Shown piece by piece: positions 26,219-32,684 of a stretch of 39,299 nt of DNA. Positions within the stretch are counted from its first letter, which is position 1, and every line of letters starts with the position of its first letter. The notes under the pieces are model-generated. The model had not been told where the DNA came from. It did no database searches and worked only from the letters and a program-made list of their open reading frames with translations. The position numbers and the translations under genes were made by a program. Origin of the DNA: Bacillota bacterium (GTDB lineage Bacteria > Bacillota > Proteinivoracia > UBA4975 > VEMY01); contig VEMY01000046.1 in assembly GCA_009711825.1 (NCBI GenBank), positions 1 through 39,299 of the forward strand. The letters run 5' to 3'.

Positions 26219-26569
26219 ATGGATGAGCGCTTGCGGGTGCTACAATTGGTTCGGGAGCAAAAAGTTAGTCCGGAGGCAGGATTGGTATTGTTGCAAGAAC
26301 TGGAGGGGACTGGTATATCTGAAAATGCAGGCACTGCCCGGCAAGTGCGGGTGACCATCCATCGGAAGGATGGAGAAGACAAGCAGACGTCCTTTAAGGT
26401 TCCATTGTCTGTCCTCAGATTCCTTGACGGTCTGTTTCCGGAGCAAATTAGGATTGATGGCAATTCGTTCAAGCGACAGGATCTTTTGGATTTTATCGAC
26501 CGAGGTGTATCCGGAGATGTGCTACGCAAACAGCATGCTAAGGGCGAAGTGGTGTTAGAACTTGTATAA
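26219..26569 (+). CDS. Small SHOCT-like-module protein, paralogue 2
   Basis: Protein of 116 residues and the last gene of the operon. The N-terminal module (RLRVLQLVREQKVSPEAGLV then LLQEL) is more diverged than the others: Gly of the GK turn is replaced by Gln. The C-terminal domain aligns with the preceding protein along its length: ARQVRVTIHRKDG, then FKVPLSVL for FPLRFAG, LLDFIDRGVSGDVL for LYLAISTGAPGKIM, and GEVVLELV for DFVEIFLEV. The two are therefore probably tandem-duplication products. The start is ATG at 26219 with GGAGGTG 5 nt upstream, 2 bases after the previous stop. Function unknown. Confidence 0.75.
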   Translation: MDERLRVLQLVREQKVSPEAGLVLLQELEGTGISENAGTARQVRVTIHRKDGEDKQTSFKVPLSVLRFLDGLFPEQIRIDGNSFKRQDLLDFIDRGVSGDVLRKQHAKGEVVLELV

Positions 26570-26603
26570 TTCCAGGGATGGGTTTTTTACAGACGAAAAT
26601 AAG

Positions 26604-26642
26604 CAGGGCTGCTTCGTATGATTGAAGCAGCCCTGATTTATT
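26604..26642. terminator. Bidirectional terminator hairpin between convergent operons
   Basis: CAGGGCTGCTTC (26604-26615) pairs perfectly with GAAGCAGCCCTG (26624-26635). The tails are moderately T-rich: ATTTATT on plus, CTTATTTTC on minus. A second small inverted repeat, GGCCCG-C-CGGGCC, lies at 26643-26655. Confidence 0.78.
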
Positions 26643-26669
26643 GGCCCGCCGGGCCTATTAGTCACCGCC

Positions 26670-27572
26670 TCAACCAAAGGGTTCTCGTTTGGGACGCTGG
26701 CGATGTTGTTCTTCTATCTTTTTAAAGAACTCGGGATACTGGGATTGGGACATCGAAGCAGGCTGTCTGTTCCCCCCTGGGGCAGGCGGTTTCCTGGTAA
26801 TCTGACCCCGCCGGTAATTTGTTTCCACCAGTGGTTTATCCTGCGTCTCAGGCTTTTCTGCTGGAGCGGGTGTTAATTCGGGTGCGGGAGCGGCTTCTAT
26901 TTTAGGTGACGGCTCTGGTGTCACGGGTTGGGGGGCAGGAGCTGGTTCACTTGTTTCAGATTCGGCTTGTGAGTCGAGAATTTCTCCGTCGAGACTTTCG
27001 CCATCGCCAAAATGTTCCATGATTGAAGCAAATAACCATGTTGCCAATTGGTCAAATGCCGTCGGCCACTGAACCACTATCCCTGGTGTTTTTAGACTGG
27101 CAAAAAGGCCAAACTTCAAGTTATACTGTGGTTTTCGAAATGCGAGGGGATCCGGGAGATATGCCAGTTTCAAGCCTTGTTTCAGGTTATTGCCAATTCT
27201 CCGGGCAAGAGGCATGCTCCGGAATCGAAATCCCAGGTAATTAACATTTACATAGCGGCCACCTAGTTCAATTACCACTGCAAGATCACAGGGCGGGAAC
27301 GGCCCGCCGTTATGGTAGATCATGATGGCGCCGGCGGCGCTGCAGAGTTCGGCGAATTTTTCTACACCTGCCGGTAAGCGTTCATTATATAGGTCGGGAC
27401 TGATAATCGTCAGGCAAATCCGCTTGTTGTGGAGCGGACTATCATAAAATATGACATCATTCCAAAGGCCAGTCCAAGTCTCAATGGTCTGTACAGGCAG
27501 ATAGACTTCACCCTGGTGGTATAAAGCTTTCTGTGTCAGTTTGCGGTTTCCTTTGACAATCTTCAGTTCCAT
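26670..27572 (-). CDS. Unknown protein with possible degenerate amidase-like fold and proline-rich tail
   Basis: Protein of 300 residues that I do not recognise outright. Residues 1-50 resemble a stalk/copper-amine-oxidase N-domain-like repeat (ALYHQGEVYLPVQTIETWTG). Residues 50-195 have the rhythm of an Amidase_3 fold (RICLTIISPDLYNERLPAGV; CDLAVVIELGGRYVNV; SMPLARRIGNNLKQGL; LKTPGIVVQWP) but lack the zinc histidines and glutamates, so any enzyme activity would be lost. Residues 205-300 are a P/A/E-rich linker (PAPAPQPVTPEPSPK) and a basic tail ending RPKREPFG. No signal peptide is visible. The start is ATG at 27572 after an unusual all-G site (GGGGGGG). It is the only gene between two terminators. 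Confidence 0.6.
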   Translation of the reverse strand: MELKIVKGNRKLTQKALYHQGEVYLPVQTIETWTGLWNDVIFYDSPLHNKRICLTIISPDLYNERLPAGVEKFAELCSAAGAIMIYHNGGPFPPCDLAVVIELGGRYVNVNYLGFRFRSMPLARRIGNNLKQGLKLAYLPDPLAFRKPQYNLKFGLFASLKTPGIVVQWPTAFDQLATWLFASIMEHFGDGESLDGEILDSQAESETSEPAPAPQPVTPEPSPKIEAAPAPELTPAPAEKPETQDKPLVETNYRRGQITRKPPAPGGNRQPASMSQSQYPEFFKKIEEQHRQRPKREPFG

Positions 27573-27628
27573 GCTAATCCCCCCCGTAGTCCTTGGTATA
27601 TTCTATGCAGTCGCCCGGAGTTGTGCAC

Positions 27629-27671
27629 AAAAAAGCTGCCCCGGGTTCAGCTAACGCTGAATCGGGGCGGC
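27629..27671 (-). terminator. Rho-independent terminator of the CAP-domain gene
   Basis: On minus, GCCGCCCCGATTCAGC pairs with GCTGAACCCGGGGCAGC (two mismatched positions) around GTTA, followed by six T. It lies directly after the CAP-domain stop codon. Confidence 0.88.
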
Positions 27672-27678
27672 AAATTGA

Positions 27679-28383
27679 TTATGGTGCCTGAATAAACATC
27701 TGGGTAACCACTATCCCAGAAGGACTTCCGTCGACGATGCCGATGCCAACGTGGGTGTAGTGGGGGTTGAGCAAGTTGGCGCGGTGGCTGGTACTGTTCA
27801 TCAAACGATAGTGGGAAACCTGATAGCTGCTGGAGCGGGAAAGGTTTTCACCGCCACGCTGAAAAGCGATGCCTTCACCCCGCATCATATCAAAGGCAGA
27901 ACCGAGAGTGGGGGAGGTGTGGGCGAAATAATTGTTGTCCACGATATCCTGACTCTTGATTCGCGCCAAGCGGACAAGGCGCATGTCGGCTTGCAGCGGA
28001 TTGAGACCGCGTTGGGTCCGCTCTTCATTGACCATATTTAACATTGCTTGTTCCCGGGCTGTCATTTGTGAAGGCTGGGAAGGTTGCGACGGCTGGGATG
28101 GTTGTGACGGTTGAGTGTTATTTAGCAAGTTATTTCTGGCCGCGGCCCGGGAGCCCCAGAAATCATTGGCGGCCGGCTGTTGCGGTTGTGACGGCTGTGA
28201 CGGCTGGGACGGTTGCGACGGTTGAGTTGGCTGAGACGGTGCTGGTGTGGTCGGGTTTTGCGATTGCTGCTGAAGGTACGTACGTAGAAACTGGGTGTAC
28301 GATGCTTCGGCGGGAGTGGCCAGGACAACGACCAGGCCGAAGGCAAGAACTAAACTGCAGACTAACTGTAACTTTTTCGACAT
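27679..28383 (-). CDS. Secreted CAP-domain (SCP/PR1, YkwD-like) protein with Q-P-S repeat linkers
   Basis: Exported protein of 234 residues. A signal peptide ends near AEA-S (residue 28). Two low-complexity linkers built from QPS triplets (residues about 45-70 and 90-105) flank a short spacer (NDFWGSRAAARNNLLNN). The C-terminal CAP domain spans residues 110-234, with LNMVNEERTQRGLNPLQAD, FAHTSP, GENLSRS, the TSHRANLLNPHYTHVGIGI block and a final VTQMFIQ. The CAP motif histidines in HTSP and HYTHVGIG are present. Bacterial members are cell-surface or spore-associated proteins of mostly unknown activity. The start is ATG at 28383 with GGAGGG 6 nt upstream. It is divergent from the sigma-K-like gene. 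Confidence 0.9.
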   Translation of the reverse strand: MSKKLQLVCSLVLAFGLVVVLATPAEASYTQFLRTYLQQQSQNPTTPAPSQPTQPSQPSQPSQPSQPQQPAANDFWGSRAAARNNLLNNTQPSQPSQPSQPSQPSQMTAREQAMLNMVNEERTQRGLNPLQADMRLVRLARIKSQDIVDNNYFAHTSPTLGSAFDMMRGEGIAFQRGGENLSRSSSYQVSHYRLMNSTSHRANLLNPHYTHVGIGIVDGSPSGIVVTQMFIQAP

Positions 28384-28409
28384 TAATTTCCCTCCAATTA
28401 TGTTTTATG

Positions 28410-28436
28410 AAATAAGCCTAAAGCACATTATGTCAA
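28410..28436 (-). promoter_or_regulatory. Possible promoter of the CAP-domain gene
   Basis: On minus, a perfect -35 TTGACA (28436-28431) is followed at 15-16 bases by TTATTT or TATTTC. The -10 match is poor, so only the -35 is convincing. Confidence 0.4.
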
Positions 28437-28575
28437 CTGGCAATTGGCTTGTCCATTGTTTATTGGTGGGTCTGGGAACATGGTGGCAGCCACAGGCGAT
28501 TATAATTACGTAAACTCAAAAATCCTTTACTTCGGTAAATTTTGCTTATTGAGGCAAGTTTCCGCAATCGCCTAT

Positions 28576-28604
28576 CACCACGAATGCCTAAGTTTCATAA
28601 CTTA
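28576..28604 (+). promoter_or_regulatory. Candidate sigma-K-type (mother-cell) promoter
   Basis: CACC (28576-28579), 16 bases, then CATAACTTA (28596-28604) fits the Bacillus sigma-K pattern of mACm and CATAnnnTA. Transcription would start near 28611, just before the ribosome binding site of the 28626 gene. Confidence 0.45.
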
Positions 28605-28625
28605 TTGTGAAAGGAGGGAATAACC

Positions 28626-29276
28626 TTGGAACAAAAGACAGTTTGGCCGGGAGTTCTTAAGGGGCATAAAATTCCTGCGCCCACCGAGGTTGCCTGTATT
28701 TATGTAAAGAAAATCTATGATGCGTGCTCACAAAGAGAATGTGTAGAATTCTTCTTCGATGATCTTGAGTTGCCTCAAGTGCCGCTGGAGGAACTGGAAG
28801 TTGAGTGCACAATTGTCCCGGGTTCAGAATCATTTTCTGACTGGTCAATTGAACCGATAGATGGAGGCCCGTTGGGGCTGGTAAGGGTCACAGTTTGCGC
28901 GACTGTCGAAATAATCATTCGGGACAGCAATAATCCCAATGTATATACGACCAATTACGAAGAAGTATGTTTCTTTAAGGAAGTTGTGCTCTATGCCCCG
29001 GATCCTGTAAATATGCAGGTTTTGGTTGAGTCGATATTCGAGGCCTTAGCCTGCAGCAGTCAAGTAAATGACGAATCACTGTTTACAGTAACAGCGACAA
29101 TCGGAGCTTTTATTATCGTTAAGACTGGTTTGGAAGTGCAATTGTTGGTGCCCGCATACGGTTTCTGTCCGGTGCCGCCGGAATGTGAAGAACTGGGAGA
29201 TTTATGTGAACAATTCCTGCAGCGTCCTTTTCCGCCATTCTTCCCGCCGCAACTAAATGATCTAAATAATGGCTAA
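28626..29276 (+). CDS. Cysteine-containing protein of unknown function, possibly spore-related
   Basis: Protein of 216 residues without signal peptide or membrane segment. It contains a YDACSQRECVEFF motif near residue 32, of the YDxCxxxxCxE kind seen in uncharacterised clostridial proteins, then alternating beta-strand-like segments (LVRVTVCATVEIIIRD, EEVCFFKEVVLYAP, LFTVTATIGAFIIVKTGLEV) and a C-terminal CPVPPECEELGDLCEQF stretch with three cysteines, ending in a proline/phenylalanine tail (PFPPFFPP). The start is TTG at 28626 with AAGGAGGG 7 nt upstream. A sigma-K-like promoter directly ahead, multiple cysteines and a GerE-like regulator next to it suggest a coat or exosporium role, but this is inference. 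Confidence 0.65.
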   Translation: MEQKTVWPGVLKGHKIPAPTEVACIYVKKIYDACSQRECVEFFFDDLELPQVPLEELEVECTIVPGSESFSDWSIEPIDGGPLGLVRVTVCATVEIIIRDSNNPNVYTTNYEEVCFFKEVVLYAPDPVNMQVLVESIFEALACSSQVNDESLFTVTATIGAFIIVKTGLEVQLLVPAYGFCPVPPECEELGDLCEQFLQRPFPPFFPPQLNDLNNG

Positions 29277-29280
29277 ATCC

Positions 29281-29302
29281 TGCGGCGTCAAGTGACGCCG
29301 CA
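29281..29302 (+). other. Perfect inverted repeat between the cysteine protein and the LuxR gene
   Basis: TGCGGCGTCA and TGACGCCGCA are perfect complements with a 2-base centre (AG). No T-tract follows. It could be an RNA hairpin limiting read-through or an operator for the adjacent regulator. Confidence 0.5.
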
Positions 29303-29321
29303 AATTGACATTGGGGTGAAG

Positions 29322-29930
29322 ATGTTGGGTAAATTGATACTAACTCTGGAAAGAGATTTCCTTCAGGTCCACCCCCAACTAGTGACCACCCTGGAACGTA
29401 AATACAATGTTGTTCTCAATCTGGAGGTCAGGTTAACTGAGCAGAGGTTGCGTAATCTATGGCAGACCAGGCATCTCGAAGGTTTGGTGATTGGCGGCAA
29501 TTTGGTGACCCCCGGGCAACTGGCTTCACTGCCGGGCCGCGATTTTGCTCTGATTCTGATTAACGCGCCGTATACGCTTCCCGACAGTATGAGCAAAGAC
29601 CCTTTGAGCGTGCTGATTAATTGCCGGCAGGAGAACTTGGACTTACGTTTATGGGGAAACGGCGAACGTTATGTAGAGCTTCTGTGCTCAATTTTAGCTG
29701 GGCTTTACTCATGCTTGGATGTACAGTTGGACAGTTGCAGCTTCACTGAAAAAGAGCGAGAGGTGCTGACCATGTTGCTGCAGGGCCTAAAAGATGATCA
29801 CATTGCCAGGACCTTGTATATCAGTCCCAAGACTGTCCGTAACCACATTAGCAATATGTTGCGAAAAGTTGGGGTGGAAAGCCGAACCCAGTTGGTTTTA
29901 TGGGCAATGCAACGGGGTTTGAAAAATTGA
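29322..29930 (+). CDS. LuxR-family transcriptional regulator with GerE-like HTH
   Basis: DNA-binding regulator of 202 residues. The C-terminal LuxR HTH is at about residues 143-202 (FTEKEREVLTMLLQGLKDDH then IARTLYISPKTVRNHISNML), and its recognition region closely resembles GerE of Bacillus, the late mother-cell regulator. The N-terminal 130 residues have the alpha/beta rhythm of a receiver domain (KLILTLERDFLQVHPQLVTT, LEGLVIGGNLV, DFALILINAPY), but no phospho-acceptor aspartate is seen at the expected strand end, so it may be a pseudo-receiver. The start is ATG at 29322, or TTG at 29325, after GGGGTG; a GTG at 29292 falls inside the inverted repeat. It ends in a short hairpin. Confidence 0.82.
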   Translation: MLGKLILTLERDFLQVHPQLVTTLERKYNVVLNLEVRLTEQRLRNLWQTRHLEGLVIGGNLVTPGQLASLPGRDFALILINAPYTLPDSMSKDPLSVLINCRQENLDLRLWGNGERYVELLCSILAGLYSCLDVQLDSCSFTEKEREVLTMLLQGLKDDHIARTLYISPKTVRNHISNMLRKVGVESRTQLVLWAMQRGLKN

Positions 29931-29935
29931 AATTT

Positions 29936-29962
29936 AGCCGGGCCGATGCCCGGCTCTTTGAT
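29936..29962 (+). terminator. Hairpin terminator after the LuxR gene
   Basis: AGCCGGGC pairs with GCCCGGCT around CGAT, followed by CTTTGATT. The T-run is short, so termination may be partial. Confidence 0.6.
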
Positions 29963-30017
29963 TAGGCAGGGATTGGCTTCTGCCTTGTCGAAAATAAAGG
30001 AGCAAGGAGGGGTAAAG

Positions 30018-30362
30018 ATGCGTTTTCTTATTCGTTGGTTATTGAACGGACTTGCTCTTTTAGTTGTGGCTTGGTTGCTGACTGGTGTGCATGTGAACGG
30101 CTGGCAGGCGGCGGTGACTGCAGGGCTCGGACTGGGTTTGGTCAATGCCTTGATACGACCTATTATTAAGCTGTTGGCCCTGCCGATTACTATTCTGACC
30201 CTGGGGCTATTTGGTCTGGTGATTAATGCCGGTTTGTTTTGGTTAGTCAGTGAGCTGGTGCAGGGATTCGCTGTGGACGGTTTTATCTGGGCACTTGCCG
30301 GCGCGGTACTGGTGGCCATCTTTGCGGCTGTCTTCGCAGGTTTTTTGGGAGTAAAAAAATAA
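30018..30362 (+). CDS. PF04020 (phage holin 4_2 / YvlD-like) membrane protein
   Basis: Small integral membrane protein of 114 residues with four hydrophobic segments: LIRWLLNGLALLVVAWLLTG, WQAAVTAGLGLGLVNALI, LALPITILTLGLFGLVINAG with LFWLVSEL, and FIWALAGAVLVAIFAAVFAG. The internal N-A-L-I-R-P-I-I-K and LPITILTLGLF stretches are hallmarks of the YvlD family. Despite the Pfam name it is a chromosomal housekeeping or envelope-stress protein, not evidence of prophage. The start is ATG at 30018 with AAGGAGGGG upstream; the in-frame start at 29946 lies in the terminator hairpin. It precedes the bacillithiol genes and follows the YvlB-like cluster by 3.5 kb. Confidence 0.85.
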   Translation: MRFLIRWLLNGLALLVVAWLLTGVHVNGWQAAVTAGLGLGLVNALIRPIIKLLALPITILTLGLFGLVINAGLFWLVSELVQGFAVDGFIWALAGAVLVAIFAAVFAGFLGVKK

Positions 30363-30415
30363 ACTAATGGTAATGGGCATGATAGGTAATGCAGATTGCA
30401 GGGAGATGATTAGAC

Positions 30416-31966
30416 TTGGATATATTGACAGCTTATAGGGAAGGTCTGCTTACAGATTTGTTGCCCTATTTTCATGATGATTCCCGGTCCTGGCCTCGAC
30501 GGCAGCGGTATCTGCAGCAAAAAGAAGGACCGGAACCGTCTTTTTGGGAGTGGCTGCGTAAATTAAATGAAAACTATGGTTGTGACCCGGCGGCTCTGTG
30601 CTCAGTTGATCGACTTGCTAATGGCGGCCTGGCGGTGGTTAGCGGTCAACAGGCCGGATTGCTGACGGGACCGCTGTATACAATCTACAAAGTAGCGACT
30701 TCAATCAGGTTCGCAGATAAAATGTCCCAGGAACTTGGACAACCGGTGGTGCCGGTGTTTTGGCTGGCCAGTGAAGATCATGATTTCGCAGAAATCAAGG
30801 CGGCGGTGTTTCCGGGTTCAGAAGAGCCACAAACGCTGGTGTTTCCCGGGGAGTACAGGCTGACCCCGGCGGCAGAGATTCCACTCTGTCAGGAGGATGT
30901 GGATTATGTACTGGAGCAGCTGCAAGTAATTTTGCCTGAAACTGAGTTCACACCGGCGGTGCTGGAAATGGTGCGGGATACAGGGAGCCGGTTTGAAAGT
31001 TATTCTGACTGGTGTGGCGCCCTGCTCAGCCAACTTTTTTCCCGGCAGGGTCTGGTCCTTCTCGATGCTTCGGGAGCGCCTGTACGACAAGCTGCCCAGC
31101 CGATATTTAAGGCTGCGGTTGCTGCCGGTGACAAAATATACGCTGATTTAGCTGCTCAGGCCGCAAAACTAAAGAATTTGAGAATAAAACCCGGTTTGGA
31201 CCTGCCGCCTGACCATGCCCACTTGTTCTATTTGGACAGGGGGAAGCGCATCGCGCTGCTGCGGGCTGGGGATTTGTTTGTCGGGCGCCGCAATGAAGTG
31301 CGATTTACCCAGGAGCAGCTGCTGGCGGCAATTGAGACGGAACCAGCCAGCTTCAGCCCCAATGTTGTGCTGCGGCCGATGGTTCAAGAAATGGTGTTAC
31401 CAGTGTTGGCAATGGTTGGCGGACCGGGAGAATTTGCCTACATGTCCCAAATGGCGCCGGTCTTTTCCCGCTTTAACCTGGAATTGCCGCCGTTGGTGCC
31501 CAGGCTTAGCGGCACCCTGGTAGAGCCGCCAGCGGCAAGGCTGTTGGCAAAGTATGGGCTGGGGGTTCCAGACGTTGAAGCCGGTTTGGAAGGCTGGTTG
31601 GAAGCGAAGTTAGCTGCCAGCGATCCAATTGGCATTGATGCGTCATTTGACAGACTGCGAGGGCAGATTAGCGCAGGCTATGAGCAATTGGCGGTGGAAC
31701 TGGTGGACAGTCAGCTTGGCGATTTAAAGGCGAAGAACTTGCGCAAAGTCTTGGAGCAGGTGCAGTATTTACATAACCGAACTGCCGAGACCCATCGCCG
31801 TCAGCATAAATTGCTGCGGCAACATGTCCAGCGCCTGGAGACCAGCTTACCCCCGAACCAAGAGCGGCAGTATAATTTGATTTGGTATCTGAACAGATAC
31901 GGCCCCGGTTTTGTGGATACGCTGGCGGCCCAAGATTATGATAAAAGAATGATACTTTGGCTGTAG
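30416..31966 (+). CDS. bshC: Bacillithiol synthase (cysteine-adding enzyme) BshC
   Basis: Last enzyme of bacillithiol synthesis, adding cysteine to glucosaminyl-malate. It is 516 residues, slightly shorter than the roughly 540 of Bacillus. The Rossmann core shows the family sequence VVSGQQAGLLTGPLYTIYKV followed by PVVPVFWLASEDHDFAEI. A central DHAHLFYLDRGKRIALLR segment and FSPNVVLRPMVQEMVLPVLA follow, then a C-terminal coiled coil (QVQYLHNRTAETHRRQHKLL). The start is TTG at 30416 with GGGAG 10 nt upstream. It leads the bsh cluster, 10 bases before bshB1. Confidence 0.95.
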   Translation: MDILTAYREGLLTDLLPYFHDDSRSWPRRQRYLQQKEGPEPSFWEWLRKLNENYGCDPAALCSVDRLANGGLAVVSGQQAGLLTGPLYTIYKVATSIRFADKMSQELGQPVVPVFWLASEDHDFAEIKAAVFPGSEEPQTLVFPGEYRLTPAAEIPLCQEDVDYVLEQLQVILPETEFTPAVLEMVRDTGSRFESYSDWCGALLSQLFSRQGLVLLDASGAPVRQAAQPIFKAAVAAGDKIYADLAAQAAKLKNLRIKPGLDLPPDHAHLFYLDRGKRIALLRAGDLFVGRRNEVRFTQEQLLAAIETEPASFSPNVVLRPMVQEMVLPVLAMVGGPGEFAYMSQMAPVFSRFNLELPPLVPRLSGTLVEPPAARLLAKYGLGVPDVEAGLEGWLEAKLAASDPIGIDASFDRLRGQISAGYEQLAVELVDSQLGDLKAKNLRKVLEQVQYLHNRTAETHRRQHKLLRQHVQRLETSLPPNQERQYNLIWYLNRYGPGFVDTLAAQDYDKRMILWL

Positions 31967-31976
31967 GAGGATTTGC

Positions 31977-32669
31977 ATGAAGATATTGGTTATTGGCGCC
32001 CATCCCGATGATATTGAGTTATCTGTGGGGGGAATCGTTGCCAAACATGTTGCCATGGGCTATGAAGTGGAACTCTGTGACTTAACTGCTGGTGAAATGG
32101 GCAGCAACGGCACACCGGAGCAGCGACTGGCCGAAGGGCAAGAGGCCGCTAAAATCCTTGGGGCTGGTCGCCGGCATAATTTGGGGTTGCCCGATGGATT
32201 ATTGATCCCAGACCGCCATGCAATCCTGAAAATGGCGGAGTTGGTGCGGGCGGTGGCGCCGGACTTGGTGTTGGCGCCCTGGTGGCAGGACCGCCATCCC
32301 GACCATGAGGCTGCAAGTCTAATTGCTACTCGGGGCTGTCATCTTGCCGGGTTGCACAAGTTCCCCGTGTCAGGGGAACGGCATCGACCTGAGCGTATGC
32401 TCTATTATTTCCTCGGTCGTATCGGGGAGCCATCGTTCATTGTCAATGTCGATGACTTCTGGGATACAAAGATGGCTGCAATAAAAGCCCATGCAAGCCA
32501 ATTTGCTTCCCGGGAGGATGGGGCCAACCCTACATTTCTCAACCGCGGCCAATTTTTTGAGAATTATGAACTGCGGTTCCGGACCTGGGGCAGGGGGATT
32601 GGCGCCCGCTATGGTGAGGCGCTTGTCAGCAGGGAGCCGATTGCTGTTCAAGATATAACATATGTGTAG
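31977..32669 (+). CDS. bshB1: N-acetyl-glucosaminyl-malate deacetylase BshB1
   Basis: LmbE/PIG-L family zinc deacetylase, second step of bacillithiol synthesis. AHPDD (residues 8-12) supplies zinc ligands and the catalytic aspartate, and HPDH (in WWQDRHPDHEAA) supplies the third ligand region. At 230 residues it is the usual size. The C terminus keeps the family's SREPIAV stretch and the PTFLNRGQFFENYELRFRTWG region with the GARYGEA motif. The start is ATG at 31977 with GGAGG 6 nt upstream. It lies between bshC and bshA, so the whole pathway is in one unit. Confidence 0.94.
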   Translation: MKILVIGAHPDDIELSVGGIVAKHVAMGYEVELCDLTAGEMGSNGTPEQRLAEGQEAAKILGAGRRHNLGLPDGLLIPDRHAILKMAELVRAVAPDLVLAPWWQDRHPDHEAASLIATRGCHLAGLHKFPVSGERHRPERMLYYFLGRIGEPSFIVNVDDFWDTKMAAIKAHASQFASREDGANPTFLNRGQFFENYELRFRTWGRGIGARYGEALVSREPIAVQDITYV

Positions 32670-32684
32670 CGGGGGTAAAGCTTT

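Noticed and set aside
28069-28255. Tandem DNA repeat as a CRISPR-like or regulatory array
   Set aside because: It encodes Q-P-S codons inside the CAP-domain gene, with no spacers.
30018-30362. Phage holin as a sign of a prophage
   Set aside because: The PF04020 family name is misleading; there are no other phage genes and the neighbours are housekeeping genes.
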